A stretch of DNA of 38,915 bases, taken from positions 1-38,915 of the forward strand of contig JAGCXX010000271.1 in the NCBI GenBank assembly GCA_017961115.1, in the 5' to 3' direction. This stretch comes from Prevotella sp. (GTDB lineage Bacteria; Bacteroidota; Bacteroidia; Bacteroidales; Bacteroidaceae). Each line of letters opens with the position of its first letter. Position 1 is the stretch's first letter. Positions 25,129 to 38,745 of the stretch are shown in pieces. The notes beneath the pieces were generated by a model. That model was given only the letters and a program-made list of their open reading frames with translations, was not told the origin of the DNA and made no database searches. The position numbers and the translations under genes were made by a program.

Positions 25129-25159
25129 TTGCACAAGCCACTACAAAAGAGTAAATTTG
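25129..25159 (+). promoter_or_regulatory. Plus-strand promoter in the pnuT-dnaA gap
   Basis: TTG (25129-25131) and TAAATTTG (25152-25159) are 20 bp apart, a full consensus promoter. It points into the gap and not to any gene on the plus strand, predicting a start near 25166. Confidence 0.5.
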
Positions 25160-25165
25160 CAGTGT

Positions 25166-25350
25166 CATAAAGCTGAAAGGCGTGAAGCCTTATTACATTA
25201 TTAGTAAAGATAATACAAAGACAATAATAATTTTCGCTAAAACATCCCACTTTGTGGGGTGGTCCACTCGTGAGAGTCGATATCTTTGAGTTAATTTATT
25301 TAGTAAGTTATATGCATGCATTCGGTCGTGAGACTAAGTGCATGTTTTTT
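25166..25350 (+). ncRNA. Candidate ~185-nt small RNA between pnuT and dnaA
   Basis: After the 25129-25159 promoter the transcript can form hairpin AAGGC/GCCTT (25177-25191). A closing helix AAAGATA (25206-25212) with TATCTTT (25281-25287) encloses two hairpins: CCCAC-TTT-GTGGG (25246-25258) and ACTC-GTGA-GAGT (25266-25277). Then comes a terminator-like CATGCA (25315-25320) with TGCATG (25339-25344) and TTTTTT (25345-25350). The reading frame across it (25252-25464) has no recognisable protein. The family is not recognised; pnuT mRNA could also read into it. Each helix is short, so confidence is modest. Confidence 0.35.
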
Positions 25351-25390
25351 GTGCTCACGGCAAAATATTTTTTCCGGATACATTATATAC

Positions 25391-25438
25391 AAAAAATTGT
25401 GGCAAAAGAGGTACGCGTAGCCGCATACCCCTTTTGCC
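25391..25438 (-). terminator. Rho-independent terminator of dnaA
   Basis: On the minus strand GGCAAAAGGGGTA (25438-25426) pairs with TACCTCTTTTGCC (25413-25401), with one C-A mismatch, around a GC-rich loop. ACAATTTTTTG (through 25391) follows. It begins 15 bp after the dnaA stop. Confidence 0.8.
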
Positions 25439-25453
25439 ATAAAAATGAAGTGC

Positions 25454-26863
25454 CTAATTTTTAAGCCTGAATGACCTCTCGATTTTTTCAATCAGCTCGG
25501 TGAAATCCTTCTCGGTTTTCATGCGTTGCTCCACTTTCTCACAACTGTGCAGCACAGTGGAGTGATCGCGTCCCGCAATGAGTTTTCCGATTCTGGATGC
25601 CGGCATCTTCGTGTGTTTTTGGGCGAGATACATTGAGACTTGTCTTGCGACGACTAAATTTCGTTTTCTGCTTTTTCCTCCCACCTCCTCGGGTGAGACA
25701 TTGAGTTGGTTGCAAACCGTGTTGACAATCTCGTCGACTGTCAGGGGTTTGTTGTCGACCTTGACAGAGCGCTTGAGCACGGATGTGGCAAGTGCCATGT
25801 CGATAGATCTGCCATAGACGACGGAGTATGCCATGAGTGAATTGACCACTCCCTCAAGGTCACGGACGCTTCCATTGGCATTGTCTGCGATATAGAGAAT
25901 CACTTCCTCTGGAATCTCAAGTCCGTCCTTTTTGATTTTTGCATGGAGGATATCCACACAAAGCTGTGGGTCGGGTTTCTCCAATTCTGCGATGAGACCG
26001 CAACTGAACCGTGTCAGCAACCTGTCGTTCATCCCCTCCAGGTCGACCGGCGGTCGGTCGCAAGCCAGCAAGATGCGCTTGCCGTTGCGGAACAGATGGT
26101 CGAAGATATGGAAGAACGTATTCTGTGTCTTTGGCGAGGTCGTCCATTCCTGGATATCGTCAACGAGGAGCACATCGACGGTCTGATAGAAATTGATGAA
26201 ATCGTTGAGGGTGCCATACCTTACAGCGTTGGTATACTGCACTTGGAACAGTCTGGCGCTGACATAAAGCACACGTTTCTGCGGGAAGTTCTTCTTGATA
26301 CGAAGTCCTATGGCATTAATAAGGTGTGTCTTTCCACATCCTGATGGTCCGTAGATGAACATCGGGTTGAACATGGTTGTTGCCGGTTGCTGAGCGATAG
26401 TCAGTCCTACTGCCCTTGGCAGTTTGTTGCTCACTCCCTCAATGAAGTTGTCAAAAGTCTGGTGAGGGTTGAGCTGAGAGTCAATTTCCTGCGGTTTGGC
26501 TGCATCCAGAATGGAGTACGGCTGGTTGGCCATGGTCTGTGGCAAGGAAGTCTCCACCACTTCAGGCGTCTCCGACTCCACCACCATACCCATATTATTG
26601 GTTTTGTCGGTGATAATATGGTACTCCAACCTGACCTCACTGCCAAACACCCTTCTGAGCACCTTGCTGATCAAGTCCACAAAGTTCTCCTCCAGGTACT
26701 CATACACGAATTGGCTGGGCACCTGTACCAAGACTGTCATCCGAGCCGGTGAATACGACTCGAAGACAATTGGCTCGAACCATGTTTTGAATTGCTGCTC
26801 CGTGACGTTTGCCTTGATGATTTTGAGGCACTCTTCCCAGAGAAGCGTCGGACTTTGTTTCAT
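25454..26863 (-). CDS. dnaA: Chromosomal replication initiator DnaA
   Basis: A 469-residue DnaA with all four domains. Domain I starts LLWEECLKIIKANVTEQQFK (residues 8-27), followed by a short variable domain II (about 90-130). The AAA+ domain has Walker A GPSGCGKTH (172-180) and Walker B VLLVDDIQEW. The DNA-binding helix-turn-helix carries the signature GRDHSTVLHSCEKV near the C-terminus. ATG 26863 is chosen because MKQSPTLLWEEC is the conserved DnaA start; the 38 extra in-frame codons upstream are A/T-rich leader. Binding of DnaA-ATP to oriC starts replication. No cluster of TTATCCACA-like boxes is seen nearby, so the origin is probably elsewhere, as is usual in this phylum. Confidence 0.98.
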   Translation of the reverse strand: MKQSPTLLWEECLKIIKANVTEQQFKTWFEPIVFESYSPARMTVLVQVPSQFVYEYLEENFVDLISKVLRRVFGSEVRLEYHIITDKTNNMGMVVESETPEVVETSLPQTMANQPYSILDAAKPQEIDSQLNPHQTFDNFIEGVSNKLPRAVGLTIAQQPATTMFNPMFIYGPSGCGKTHLINAIGLRIKKNFPQKRVLYVSARLFQVQYTNAVRYGTLNDFINFYQTVDVLLVDDIQEWTTSPKTQNTFFHIFDHLFRNGKRILLACDRPPVDLEGMNDRLLTRFSCGLIAELEKPDPQLCVDILHAKIKKDGLEIPEEVILYIADNANGSVRDLEGVVNSLMAYSVVYGRSIDMALATSVLKRSVKVDNKPLTVDEIVNTVCNQLNVSPEEVGGKSRKRNLVVARQVSMYLAQKHTKMPASRIGKLIAGRDHSTVLHSCEKVEQRMKTEKDFTELIEKIERSFRLKN

Positions 26864-27244
26864 TGATAATCTCGAAAAGGTTGTAAGGCAATTTTTGCCT
26901 GTGTTTTGTAATCGAATGCAAATTTCGCAATTTTTTTTTTGAAAAAAAAATGGTGTTTTTATTTGCATTTTAACCAAGCGGTGTAAATTGCTATTAAATG
27001 GTCACTTACATCAATTGGCTTTTGTATGGAAAAAATTTTACACTTGCATTTTTGCAAGTGATTGAGATTTCGGAACTTAAATAAAAAGGACTTCAATAAT
27101 GACAGCGCAAAATGAAGTCCTTTTTGAAAATTGTAAGTTACTTATTCTCTATCATTTACAACATTTTGATAAAGTAATTTATCAGATGCTTGCTATTTAG
27201 AATGTTTCTATTTTACCTATATTTTGAAGAGAATTTGTATACAT
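26864..27244. other. dnaA upstream intergenic region with hairpin
   Basis: A 381-bp A/T-rich gap. A perfect 8-bp hairpin CACTTGCA-TTTT-TGCAAGTG lies at 27041-27060; on the minus strand it is followed by TAAAATTTTTT, so it could be a second terminator or a leader structure of dnaA. I see no clear TAnnTTTG box for dnaA here. The strong terminator at 27083-27125 is listed separately. Confidence 0.5.
27083..27125. terminator. Bidirectional terminator between the MlaD gene and dnaA
   Basis: AAAAAGGACTTCA (27083-27095) and TGAAGTCCTTTTT (27113-27125) form a perfect 13-bp stem with A-tract and T-tract ends, so it can stop transcription in both directions. It lies 120 bp past the MlaD-family stop. 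Confidence 0.85.
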
Positions 27245-28168
27245 TCATTTATCCTTCTTTCCGAAGACGGAGAAATGCACATATCTCTTAGGATGTTCCC
27301 TGAAATTGATGAGCAGAGAGTCTGCGTGAGCCATGGTGTTGTTGAGGTTGTCGTAGAAGGATCTGTCGCGCATGAGCAGCCCGAGAGAGCCATTTCCTTG
27401 GTTGAGTTCGTTGGTGAACGACTTGAGGTTGTTCAGTGTCTGGCTGAGTTCGTTGAGCGATGTCTCCAGGTCGAGTTTTGAGAGGTTATCGGTCACGGCG
27501 ACCGTGTTCCCCATAGCCTGCGATGCTTGGTTGAGTACGCCGTCAGCCTTCCCCATGAGTCCGGGCACCTCCTTGTTGAGTCCCGCCATGAGTGTATTGA
27601 TTTCTTTTGTGGTATTGGTCAGGTCGTATGTCACCTGTTCTGCGTGATGCAGTGTATTGGGCAGTGCGGGATCTTGCAGGATATAGTTGACACTGGCAAG
27701 GATGGAATCAACCTTTGGCAGCATCTTCTCGACGAGCGGTATCATCTCCTTGACTTTTCCCAGTGTCCCAGCATTGACACCACCGTTGATGGTGTCCAGA
27801 GGCTGAAGGTATTCACCGACCACATCACCCAGGACGAGGTCGACCTGCACGTTGCCCAGCAGGTCGCTTGATATTTCCGCTGCTGTTCCCACGGGCACTC
27901 TTAGTTTTTGATTAATGCCCACTTCAGCCACTATCTCTCCTCTTTTATTGAAATCGAAATTAATAGACTTAACGACTCCGACTTTGTATCCGTCCGCCAT
28001 GATGGGACTTGACGAGGACAGTCCGCTGATATTGCTGAACTTTATATAATAGGTGTATTCTGATGAGAAGAGCGACACCCCTTTGAGGAAGTTCAAGCCG
28101 AAAAAGAGGATGGCCAAACCTATGATAGCCACAATTGCAATTCTTATTTCCTTTGTAAAGCCTTTCAT
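27245..28168 (-). CDS. mlaD: MCE/MlaD-family lipid-transport protein
   Basis: A 307-residue protein with one N-terminal membrane helix (IRIAIVAIIGLAILFFGLNF). The MCE domain spans about 35-115: YTYYIKFSNISGLSSSSPIM, then ADGYKVGVVKSINF and the ISSDLLGNVQVDLVLG block. A long helical, coiled-coil-prone C-terminal part follows (about 120-290). MCE proteins form hexameric rings that carry phospholipids between the inner and outer membranes. It starts 8 bp after the amidase stop, a pairing common in Bacteroidota, suggesting envelope co-function. No ABC permease or ATPase gene lies beside it in this window. Confidence 0.9.
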   Translation of the reverse strand: MKGFTKEIRIAIVAIIGLAILFFGLNFLKGVSLFSSEYTYYIKFSNISGLSSSSPIMADGYKVGVVKSINFDFNKRGEIVAEVGINQKLRVPVGTAAEISSDLLGNVQVDLVLGDVVGEYLQPLDTINGGVNAGTLGKVKEMIPLVEKMLPKVDSILASVNYILQDPALPNTLHHAEQVTYDLTNTTKEINTLMAGLNKEVPGLMGKADGVLNQASQAMGNTVAVTDNLSKLDLETSLNELSQTLNNLKSFTNELNQGNGSLGLLMRDRSFYDNLNNTMAHADSLLINFREHPKRYVHFSVFGKKDK

Positions 28169-28176
28169 GTTGATGC

Positions 28177-29919
28177 TTATTTATTCTTGATGTTTTTGTA
28201 TTCTTTGATGGCCCTCGCCAGGTCTATTTTCTCTCCATCCTTGAATGCGATGATGAAAGCCTGGGGAAATTTGGCCAGAAGTTCTTTTCTGAGATTGGAT
28301 ATTTCATCGAAGTCTGGCGAGGCTCCGACAGTATATTTGAACATTCCGTTTTCCTGATACGACTCAATGTTCTCCACTCCTTGGAAAACGCTGTGTGAAG
28401 TTGGTATATCCTGGGATGTTGCAGCAATCTGCACCTTGAACACCGGGCCGTGAACTGGAATATCATCTTTGAGTTCCTTTTTGGGGTCAGCTGCGGGTTT
28501 GGCAGCTGGCTTGACAGGCTCCTTTACAGGTTCCTTCTTGGGCTCGGCAGCGGGCTTGGCGGGTTCCTTTACAGGTTCATTCTTAGGCTCGGCAGCGGGC
28601 TTGGCGGGTTCCTTTACAGGTTCATTCTTAGGCTCGGCAGCGGGCTTGGCGGGCTCTTTGGGGGACTCTGAAATCGTTTTTTCTATGGGTGTTGTGTCTT
28701 TCCTGGGTTCTGTTTTAGGCACAGTCTTGGGGACTTGTGTGGCAGTGTTGTTCTTAGCTTCAGCAGGTTCAACCTTTTGGGGTTTGCTCTCGGGGGCGGT
28801 TGCCGTAACGGCTGGGACAGGCGTATGAGGCGTGGACTTCGGCGGATTGGGTGTTGGCGAAGGCGTATCTGAAGCGTTTTTGGGCGGATTGGGAGCAGGC
28901 TGAGGCACATCTGCAGAAACCTTTGCCGGTTCTGAAAATATCCTCCTCACCTCTCGCTGTTCTGTATATTCTGTTGGTTCCGGAGCAGCACCATCATCTG
29001 TGATGAGTTGCTGTACATCCCTTGTCTCAACGACCTTCTCACCATTGTCCTGTCTGTCATCCAGATTGTTGGCGATAGCTGGGTCATGGTCGGCCATGGC
29101 GAGCAGCATCTCCTCATTGTCATCGCGTGTTTGGTCATTGTTAGCATTCATCTTGACATGACCATACTTCTTCTTGTATTTGACAAATGCGTTGTAGATG
29201 CCTCTGGCCATCTTGTCCTGTCCTTCCTGAGTATTGAGGTATTCTTCCTCGTCAGGAGTGGTGATGAATCCCAATTCGATAAGGCAACTGGGCATTGACG
29301 TTTCCCTTATCACCAAGAATCCAGCCTGATGCACTCCTTTGTTCACCCTGCCACTGGTGGCACACACCTCACTTTGTATGAGTTTTGCCATCTCCACGCT
29401 GTTCGCCATATACTTGTCCTGCATGAGTTCGAACATGATATAGCTCTCCGCCGACTTCGGGTCGAAGCCAGCATAGGTTTGCTTGTAGTTTTTCTCGAGG
29501 AGGATGACAGAGTTTTCCCGCTTTGCCACATTGAGGTTGTCGGCCGCTCTATGCATTCCGAGGGTGTAAGTTTCCAATCCTCTTGATATTCTTCCCCCCT
29601 CAAGGGCGTTGGTGTGAACTGATATGAAAAGGTCGGCTTTATTTCTATTGGCGATATTTGCCCTCTCCTCCAGTTGGATAAATACATCCGTCTTTCTGGT
29701 ATAGATGACTTTTACGTCCGAGCAATTGCGCTCCACGTACTGTCCGAACGCCAAGGCGACTTTGAGGTTGATGTCCTTCTCATATGATATCTTCCCCTTT
29801 GCCCCAGAGTCTTTTCCACCGTGTCCGGCATCGATGACCAACGTGAATTTCCTGTCCGCCGCCATGCTGATGACGGCAGCGGCGAGTATGATGAGTGTCA
29901 AAAACAGTATTTTCCGCAT
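28177..29919 (-). CDS. N-acetylmuramoyl-L-alanine amidase (amidase_3) with repeat linker and SPOR-like C-terminus
   Basis: A 580-residue secreted enzyme. ATG 29919 is chosen because MRKILFLTLIILAAAVISMA is a clean signal peptide; the 11 codons upstream are not. The amidase_3 domain (about 23-255) has the zinc ligands and catalytic Glu in VIDAGHGGKDSGAKG, YEKDIN, SVHTNAL and CLIELGFI. It splits glycan from stem peptides in peptidoglycan, usually at division. A low-complexity Pro/Lys/Glu/Ala region of about 230 residues follows, with near-identical 15-residue repeats (EPAKPAAEPKNEPVK). The last 85 or so residues (FKVQIAATSQDIP and KYTVGASPDFDEIS) look like a SPOR-type peptidoglycan-binding domain. 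It heads a two-gene unit with mlaD. Confidence 0.93.
   Translation of the reverse strand: MRKILFLTLIILAAAVISMAADRKFTLVIDAGHGGKDSGAKGKISYEKDINLKVALAFGQYVERNCSDVKVIYTRKTDVFIQLEERANIANRNKADLFISVHTNALEGGRISRGLETYTLGMHRAADNLNVAKRENSVILLEKNYKQTYAGFDPKSAESYIMFELMQDKYMANSVEMAKLIQSEVCATSGRVNKGVHQAGFLVIRETSMPSCLIELGFITTPDEEEYLNTQEGQDKMARGIYNAFVKYKKKYGHVKMNANNDQTRDDNEEMLLAMADHDPAIANNLDDRQDNGEKVVETRDVQQLITDDGAAPEPTEYTEQREVRRIFSEPAKVSADVPQPAPNPPKNASDTPSPTPNPPKSTPHTPVPAVTATAPESKPQKVEPAEAKNNTATQVPKTVPKTEPRKDTTPIEKTISESPKEPAKPAAEPKNEPVKEPAKPAAEPKNEPVKEPAKPAAEPKKEPVKEPVKPAAKPAADPKKELKDDIPVHGPVFKVQIAATSQDIPTSHSVFQGVENIESYQENGMFKYTVGASPDFDEISNLRKELLAKFPQAFIIAFKDGEKIDLARAIKEYKNIKNK
28500..28653. repeat. 45-bp tandem repeats inside the amidase gene
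   Basis: A 45-bp unit recurs at exact spacing (cctttacagg at 28521, 28566 and 28611), two copies nearly identical and outer ones degenerate. It encodes the 15-residue linker repeat EPAKPAAEPKNEPVK. High identity suggests recent expansion and possible length variation between strains. Confidence 0.9.
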
Positions 29920-29939
29920 TTCCTTAATCAATTCGACTG

Positions 29940-29947
29940 CAAAATTA
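29940..29947 (-). promoter_or_regulatory. Putative promoter of the amidase-mlaD unit
   Basis: The minus strand reads TAATTTTG (29947-29940), predicting a start near 29933, 14 nt before ATG 29919. It falls in the 60-bp gap after folB. No convincing -33 box. Confidence 0.4.
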
Positions 29948-29979
29948 AACAATTTTGCATGAAAAACCGATTTATTCCA

Positions 29980-30357
29980 TCATGTTTTATCATTTATTAA
30001 GTGTAGGACGACTCCGGCACCGTCACAATCCCCTCCCATGGGCGGATTGATTTTGACCACTTTTACCTCCACATCGGCCACCATGGGGAAATCTGAGCAC
30101 ACCCTGCGCGCGATGCGTCCTGCCACATGCTCCAGCAATGCCGAGGGCTGTGCCATCTCCTCCACCACGACTTCCTTGAGAGCGGCATAACTGATGGTAT
30201 CCTCTATTTTATCGGAAACAGACGCTTTCTCCAAATCCAATGACACCCTGAGGGAGACCTCAAAGTCTCCCCCGACCACCCTTTCCTGCGGCATCACCCC
30301 ATGATAGGCATAGATGCGCAAGTTGCTGATGAAGATGCTTGCCGGACCGTATTTCAT
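29980..30357 (-). CDS. folB: Dihydroneopterin aldolase (FolB)
   Basis: A 125-residue protein of normal family length. It starts at ATG 30357 (MKYGPASIFISNLRIYAYHG), 17 bp after nrdJ ends; the longer frame upstream would overlap nrdJ. Family motifs are LRIYAYHGVMPQERVVGGDF (about 12-31), SYAALKEVVVEE with the conserved Tyr, LLEHVAGRIAR, and KINPPMGGDCDGAGVVL near the end. FolB turns dihydroneopterin into hydroxymethyl-dihydropterin plus glycolaldehyde in folate synthesis. It is probably co-transcribed with nrdJ. Confidence 0.92.
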   Translation of the reverse strand: MKYGPASIFISNLRIYAYHGVMPQERVVGGDFEVSLRVSLDLEKASVSDKIEDTISYAALKEVVVEEMAQPSALLEHVAGRIARRVCSDFPMVADVEVKVVKINPPMGGDCDGAGVVLHLINDKT

Positions 30358-30374
30358 ATCTTTCCCGAACTCTT

Positions 30375-32927
30375 TTATCCGCACCTGGATGCGCCACAGT
30401 TCTTGCAGATAAGGCATCCCTCCTGATAGACGAGCGTCTCCTGTCCGCACTGCGGACATTTCTTACCTTGAGCCACCGTTCCGTCGACGACATATTTCTT
30501 GAGCGCCCTTTCCACACCATTCTTCCATGTGTTGATGCTCTCGCTCTTCAGTTGGAGCGAGCCCACCAGTTTGATGACATGGTCGATGGGCATCCTGTAT
30601 CTGAGCACACCCGAGATGAGTTTGGCATAGTTCCAGTACTCTGGGTTGAACTTCTCGCTAAGTCCCTCTACGGTAGTTTTGTACCCGCGCTTGTTCTCAA
30701 ACTGGAAGTCATAGCGGTGAGAGCCATCCTCGTTGGTCTGCTTGATGATTTTTCCCTTGGTGACCGTCTTGGGCAGCACAATGCCCTCGTCGTCGTCCTG
30801 CAGACCAGTGAATATCTCGTAGGGATAGCCGTCGAGCAAACCCACGAAAGCCACCCATTTCTCCTTGTTGTTCTGGAACCTCACCACATCGCACTCCAAG
30901 GTCTGCGGCCTTATCTCCGTCACTTCAGGTCGGCGGCACTCAGGCTTCTCCTCTGGTTTTTCCTCTTTCTTTTTCTTCTTGAGTGACACCATCACTCCAG
31001 CCCTGCTGCCGTCGCGGTAAATGGTGCAGCCCTTGCATCCCGACCTCCATGCTTCTACATAGAGGTTGTTGACCAACGCCTCATCCACATTGTTGGGCAG
31101 GTTGACCGTTACGCTGATGGAGTGGTCGACCCATTTCTGTATCGCACCCTGCATACGTACCTTCATGAGCCAGTCCACGTCATTTGCCGTGGCTTTGTAA
31201 TAGGGCGAGCGGGCAACAATCTCATCCAGTTCCTCCTGAGTATAGCGCTTGTTGGGGTCGAGTCCCACGGTGTTCATCCAAGTCAGGAATTTGGGATGAT
31301 ATACGATGTACTCCTCAAAGGAATCACCCACCTCATCCACAAAGTCGACATGCACGTTGGCATCCCCTGGGTTCACCTTTCTCCTCCGCTTGTACACCGG
31401 CATGAACACAGGTTCGATGCCGCTGGTGGTTTGTGTCATCAGGCTTATCGTACCCGTCGGGGCGATGGTGAGGCACGCGATGTTGCGGCGGCCATATTTC
31501 ACCATGTCCTCATAGAGTTGCGGTTCGGCATCCTTGATTCTGAGGATGAACGGATTGTTCTTCTCCCTCTCTGCATCGAAGATGGCAAAAGCCCCTCTCT
31601 CCTTCGCCATCTCCACAGAGGAGCGATAGGCGCTGAGCGCAAGTGTGCGCTGCACTTTCACTGCAAAATCGGTTGCCTCCTGTGTTCCGTAGCGCAGTCC
31701 CATGGCGGCTATCATGTCGCCTTCGGCAGTGATGCCCACGCCGGTGCGCCTACCTTTGCCGCTCTTGTCGATGATTTTCTCCCAGAGGTGGTATTCCGCG
31801 CCCTTGATTTCCTCCGACTGCGGGTCTTTCTTGATTTTGTCCATGATGGCATCGATTTTCTCCAATTCGAGGTCGATGATGTCGTCCATGATTCTTTGTG
31901 CGAGAGCCACATGTTTTTTAAACAGGTCGAAGTTGAAACTGGCGTGGTCGGTGAAGGGGTCGTTGACGTATGAGTAGAGGTTGATGGAAAGCAACCTGCA
32001 TGAGTCGTACGGACAAAGCGGTATCTCTCCGCAAGGATTGGTAGAGATGGTGCGGAAACCCAGGTCGGCATAGCAGTCGGGGATGCTCTCGCGGATGATG
32101 GTGTCCCAGAAGAGCACGCCCGGTTCGGCGCTCTTCCATGCGTTGTGCACGATTTTCTGCCACAGCTCGCCAGCTTTGATGGTTTTCTCCACCATGGGGT
32201 TGGTGCTGTCTACAGGGAACTGCTGCTTGTATTCCCTGTTGTCGATGGCAGCCTGCATGAACTCATCGTCTATCCTGACCGATACGTTGGCTCCAGTCAC
32301 TTTACCCTCCGTCATCTTGGCGTCGATGAATGCCTCGCTGTCAGGATGTTTGATGCTGACGGAGAGCATCAGTGCTCCCCTGCGTCCATCCTGTGCCACC
32401 TCACGGGTGGAATTGCTGTATCGCTCCATAAAGGGCACCAGTCCCGTACTGGTAAGCGCCGAATTGTTCACCGGCGTTCCTTTGGGACGGATATGCGAAA
32501 GGTCGTGCCCTACTCCACCCCTGCGCTTCATCAGCTGCACCTGCTCCTGGTCGATGCGCATGATGGCGCCGTAGGAGTCGGCATTACCGTCCAGACCGAT
32601 GACAAAACAGTTGGACAGCGACGCCACCTGATAGTTGTTGCCGATTCCCGTCATTGGACTTCCTGCGGGCACGACATACCTGAAGTGGTCGAGCAGGTCG
32701 AACACCTGCTGGGCAGTAAGCGGTTGGGGATATTTCTTCTCGATGCGTGCTATCTCATTGGCAATTCGCCAATGCATGTCAATCGGCGATTGCTCGTAGA
32801 TGTTTCCAAAACTGTCTTTCATGGCGTATTTGTTGACCCATACTCGGGCAGCCAACTCATCGCCCTTGAAATAGTTGAGTGAGGCATTGAAAGCCTCTTC
32901 ATAGGAGTAAGTCTTAACTTGGCTCAT
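30375..32927 (-). CDS. nrdJ: Adenosylcobalamin-dependent (class II) ribonucleotide reductase
   Basis: An 850-residue enzyme starting at ATG 32927 (MSQVKTYSYEEAF). Substrate-channel and active-site motifs include SNCFVIGLDGN, KRRGGVGHDLSHIRPKGTPV, NPCGEIPLCPYDSCRLLSIN (active-site Cys and Glu) and PTGTISLMTQTTSGIEP. The C-terminal tail has a Cys-rich knuckle (CPQCGQETL then CLICKNCGASRCG) that can bind zinc and includes redox cysteines expected to regenerate the enzyme. No N-terminal ATP-cone is visible. It makes deoxyribonucleotides using coenzyme B12 and needs no oxygen, which fits an anaerobe. folB follows by 17 bp. Confidence 0.96.
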   Translation of the reverse strand: MSQVKTYSYEEAFNASLNYFKGDELAARVWVNKYAMKDSFGNIYEQSPIDMHWRIANEIARIEKKYPQPLTAQQVFDLLDHFRYVVPAGSPMTGIGNNYQVASLSNCFVIGLDGNADSYGAIMRIDQEQVQLMKRRGGVGHDLSHIRPKGTPVNNSALTSTGLVPFMERYSNSTREVAQDGRRGALMLSVSIKHPDSEAFIDAKMTEGKVTGANVSVRIDDEFMQAAIDNREYKQQFPVDSTNPMVEKTIKAGELWQKIVHNAWKSAEPGVLFWDTIIRESIPDCYADLGFRTISTNPCGEIPLCPYDSCRLLSINLYSYVNDPFTDHASFNFDLFKKHVALAQRIMDDIIDLELEKIDAIMDKIKKDPQSEEIKGAEYHLWEKIIDKSGKGRRTGVGITAEGDMIAAMGLRYGTQEATDFAVKVQRTLALSAYRSSVEMAKERGAFAIFDAEREKNNPFILRIKDAEPQLYEDMVKYGRRNIACLTIAPTGTISLMTQTTSGIEPVFMPVYKRRRKVNPGDANVHVDFVDEVGDSFEEYIVYHPKFLTWMNTVGLDPNKRYTQEELDEIVARSPYYKATANDVDWLMKVRMQGAIQKWVDHSISVTVNLPNNVDEALVNNLYVEAWRSGCKGCTIYRDGSRAGVMVSLKKKKKEEKPEEKPECRRPEVTEIRPQTLECDVVRFQNNKEKWVAFVGLLDGYPYEIFTGLQDDDEGIVLPKTVTKGKIIKQTNEDGSHRYDFQFENKRGYKTTVEGLSEKFNPEYWNYAKLISGVLRYRMPIDHVIKLVGSLQLKSESINTWKNGVERALKKYVVDGTVAQGKKCPQCGQETLVYQEGCLICKNCGASRCG

Positions 32928-32973
32928 GATAAAAAGAATGTTTGAATCGGACAAAATCAATTATTTCGGATTG

Positions 32974-33007
32974 CAAATGTACAAACTATTTGTGAGATAA
33001 TGAACAA
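32974..33007 (-). promoter_or_regulatory. nrdJ promoter
   Basis: The minus strand has TACATTTG (32981-32974) and a TTG 23 nt upstream (33007-33005). It predicts a start near 32967 and a 40-nt leader before ATG 32927. Confidence 0.55.
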
Positions 33008-33469
33008 TTCAGCCAACAAAAAAACAATAAAAATGGAAATCTTTGATGTTCAATATGTTATCAGTTTTGGAAACTAAAAAATTGCCAATCATATAAAAAA
33101 GTATTCAACAATTACTTTTACCATTACACATTTTTTGTTTGAATAGAAATAAATACAAAAATTGATTCAAGTAACTTCTAATCATTCTTCTTGTTCAAAA
33201 CAGACAACTTGTTTCATTTCGATTCACAAAAATATGCACAAAATTGTTCGGAAGTGAAAGAAATAGTGCTTTCAAAACATCTATATTAGCATATGCAAGT
33301 TGGAAGATCTAGAAGTTAACCATATGATTTGTTTGTCGGTTTTTAAAAATTGTCTTTGTTTTTTCTCTATTAATGATTACCTATTTGCCCTTTTGGGCAT
33401 TAAAACAATGCAGGATGTTTTTTAGAGCTGAAATGGATGAATGACATCAGTTTATTTGCTCTCTCTCAT

Positions 33470-33506
33470 GATTGGTTTTCACCAATCGAAACTTTTGTAT
33501 GTTTCA
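33470..33506 (+). promoter_or_regulatory. Dyad and weak -7 box upstream of the ClpX-like gene
   Basis: GATTGG (33470-33475) and CCAATC (33482-33487) form a 6-bp dyad around TTTTCA. TATGTTTC (33499-33506) differs from TAnnTTTG at the last base and lies 23 bp before ATG 33529. Together they could be an operator next to a weak promoter, which would suit a conditionally expressed gene. Confidence 0.3.
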
Positions 33507-33528
33507 AACTCATTTCAAATTTGATTAA

Positions 33529-38617
<5,089 letters not shown>

Positions 38618-38636
38618 TTAAATGCGTTCTCCCGTG

Positions 38637-38665
38637 CAAAGTTATTCAAAAATATCCGACAACAA
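38637..38665 (-). promoter_or_regulatory. Promoter of the GH2 gene
   Basis: The minus strand has TAACTTTG (38644-38637) with TTTTG-type sequence ending about 18 nt upstream (38665-38663). It predicts a start near 38630 and a 37-nt leader. Confidence 0.5.
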
Positions 38666-38745
38666 AAGGATATTTCTCAAAAACATCTACCTGCCATACA
38701 AATTCAACTCACTAGGGCAAATGAGGCATCATTAAATGACTATTG

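Larger units (their letters stand above)
32928..33528. other. 601-bp A/T-rich divergent intergenic region
   Basis: It separates nrdJ (-) from the ClpX-like gene (+). Near nrdJ is a promoter (32974-33007). Near the ATPase are GCCC-TTTT-GGGC (about 33387-33398) and the GATTGG dyad (33470-33487). No open frame, RNA gene or repeat is recognised in the middle 350 bp, which is markedly A/T-richer than the coding DNA around it. Confidence 0.6.

Noticed and set aside
25252..25464. 70-codon plus-strand open frame between pnuT and dnaA
   Set aside because: It overlaps hairpins and the dnaA terminator, has no recognised motif and no suitable initiation context; an RNA explanation is preferred.
26864..27244. 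oriC next to dnaA
   Set aside because: I see no cluster of TTATCCACA-like DnaA boxes or an obvious unwinding element; the hairpins there look like terminators.
31122..31973. 283-codon open frame opposite nrdJ
   Set aside because: The minus strand there encodes conserved ribonucleotide reductase motifs; the plus frame is a shadow.
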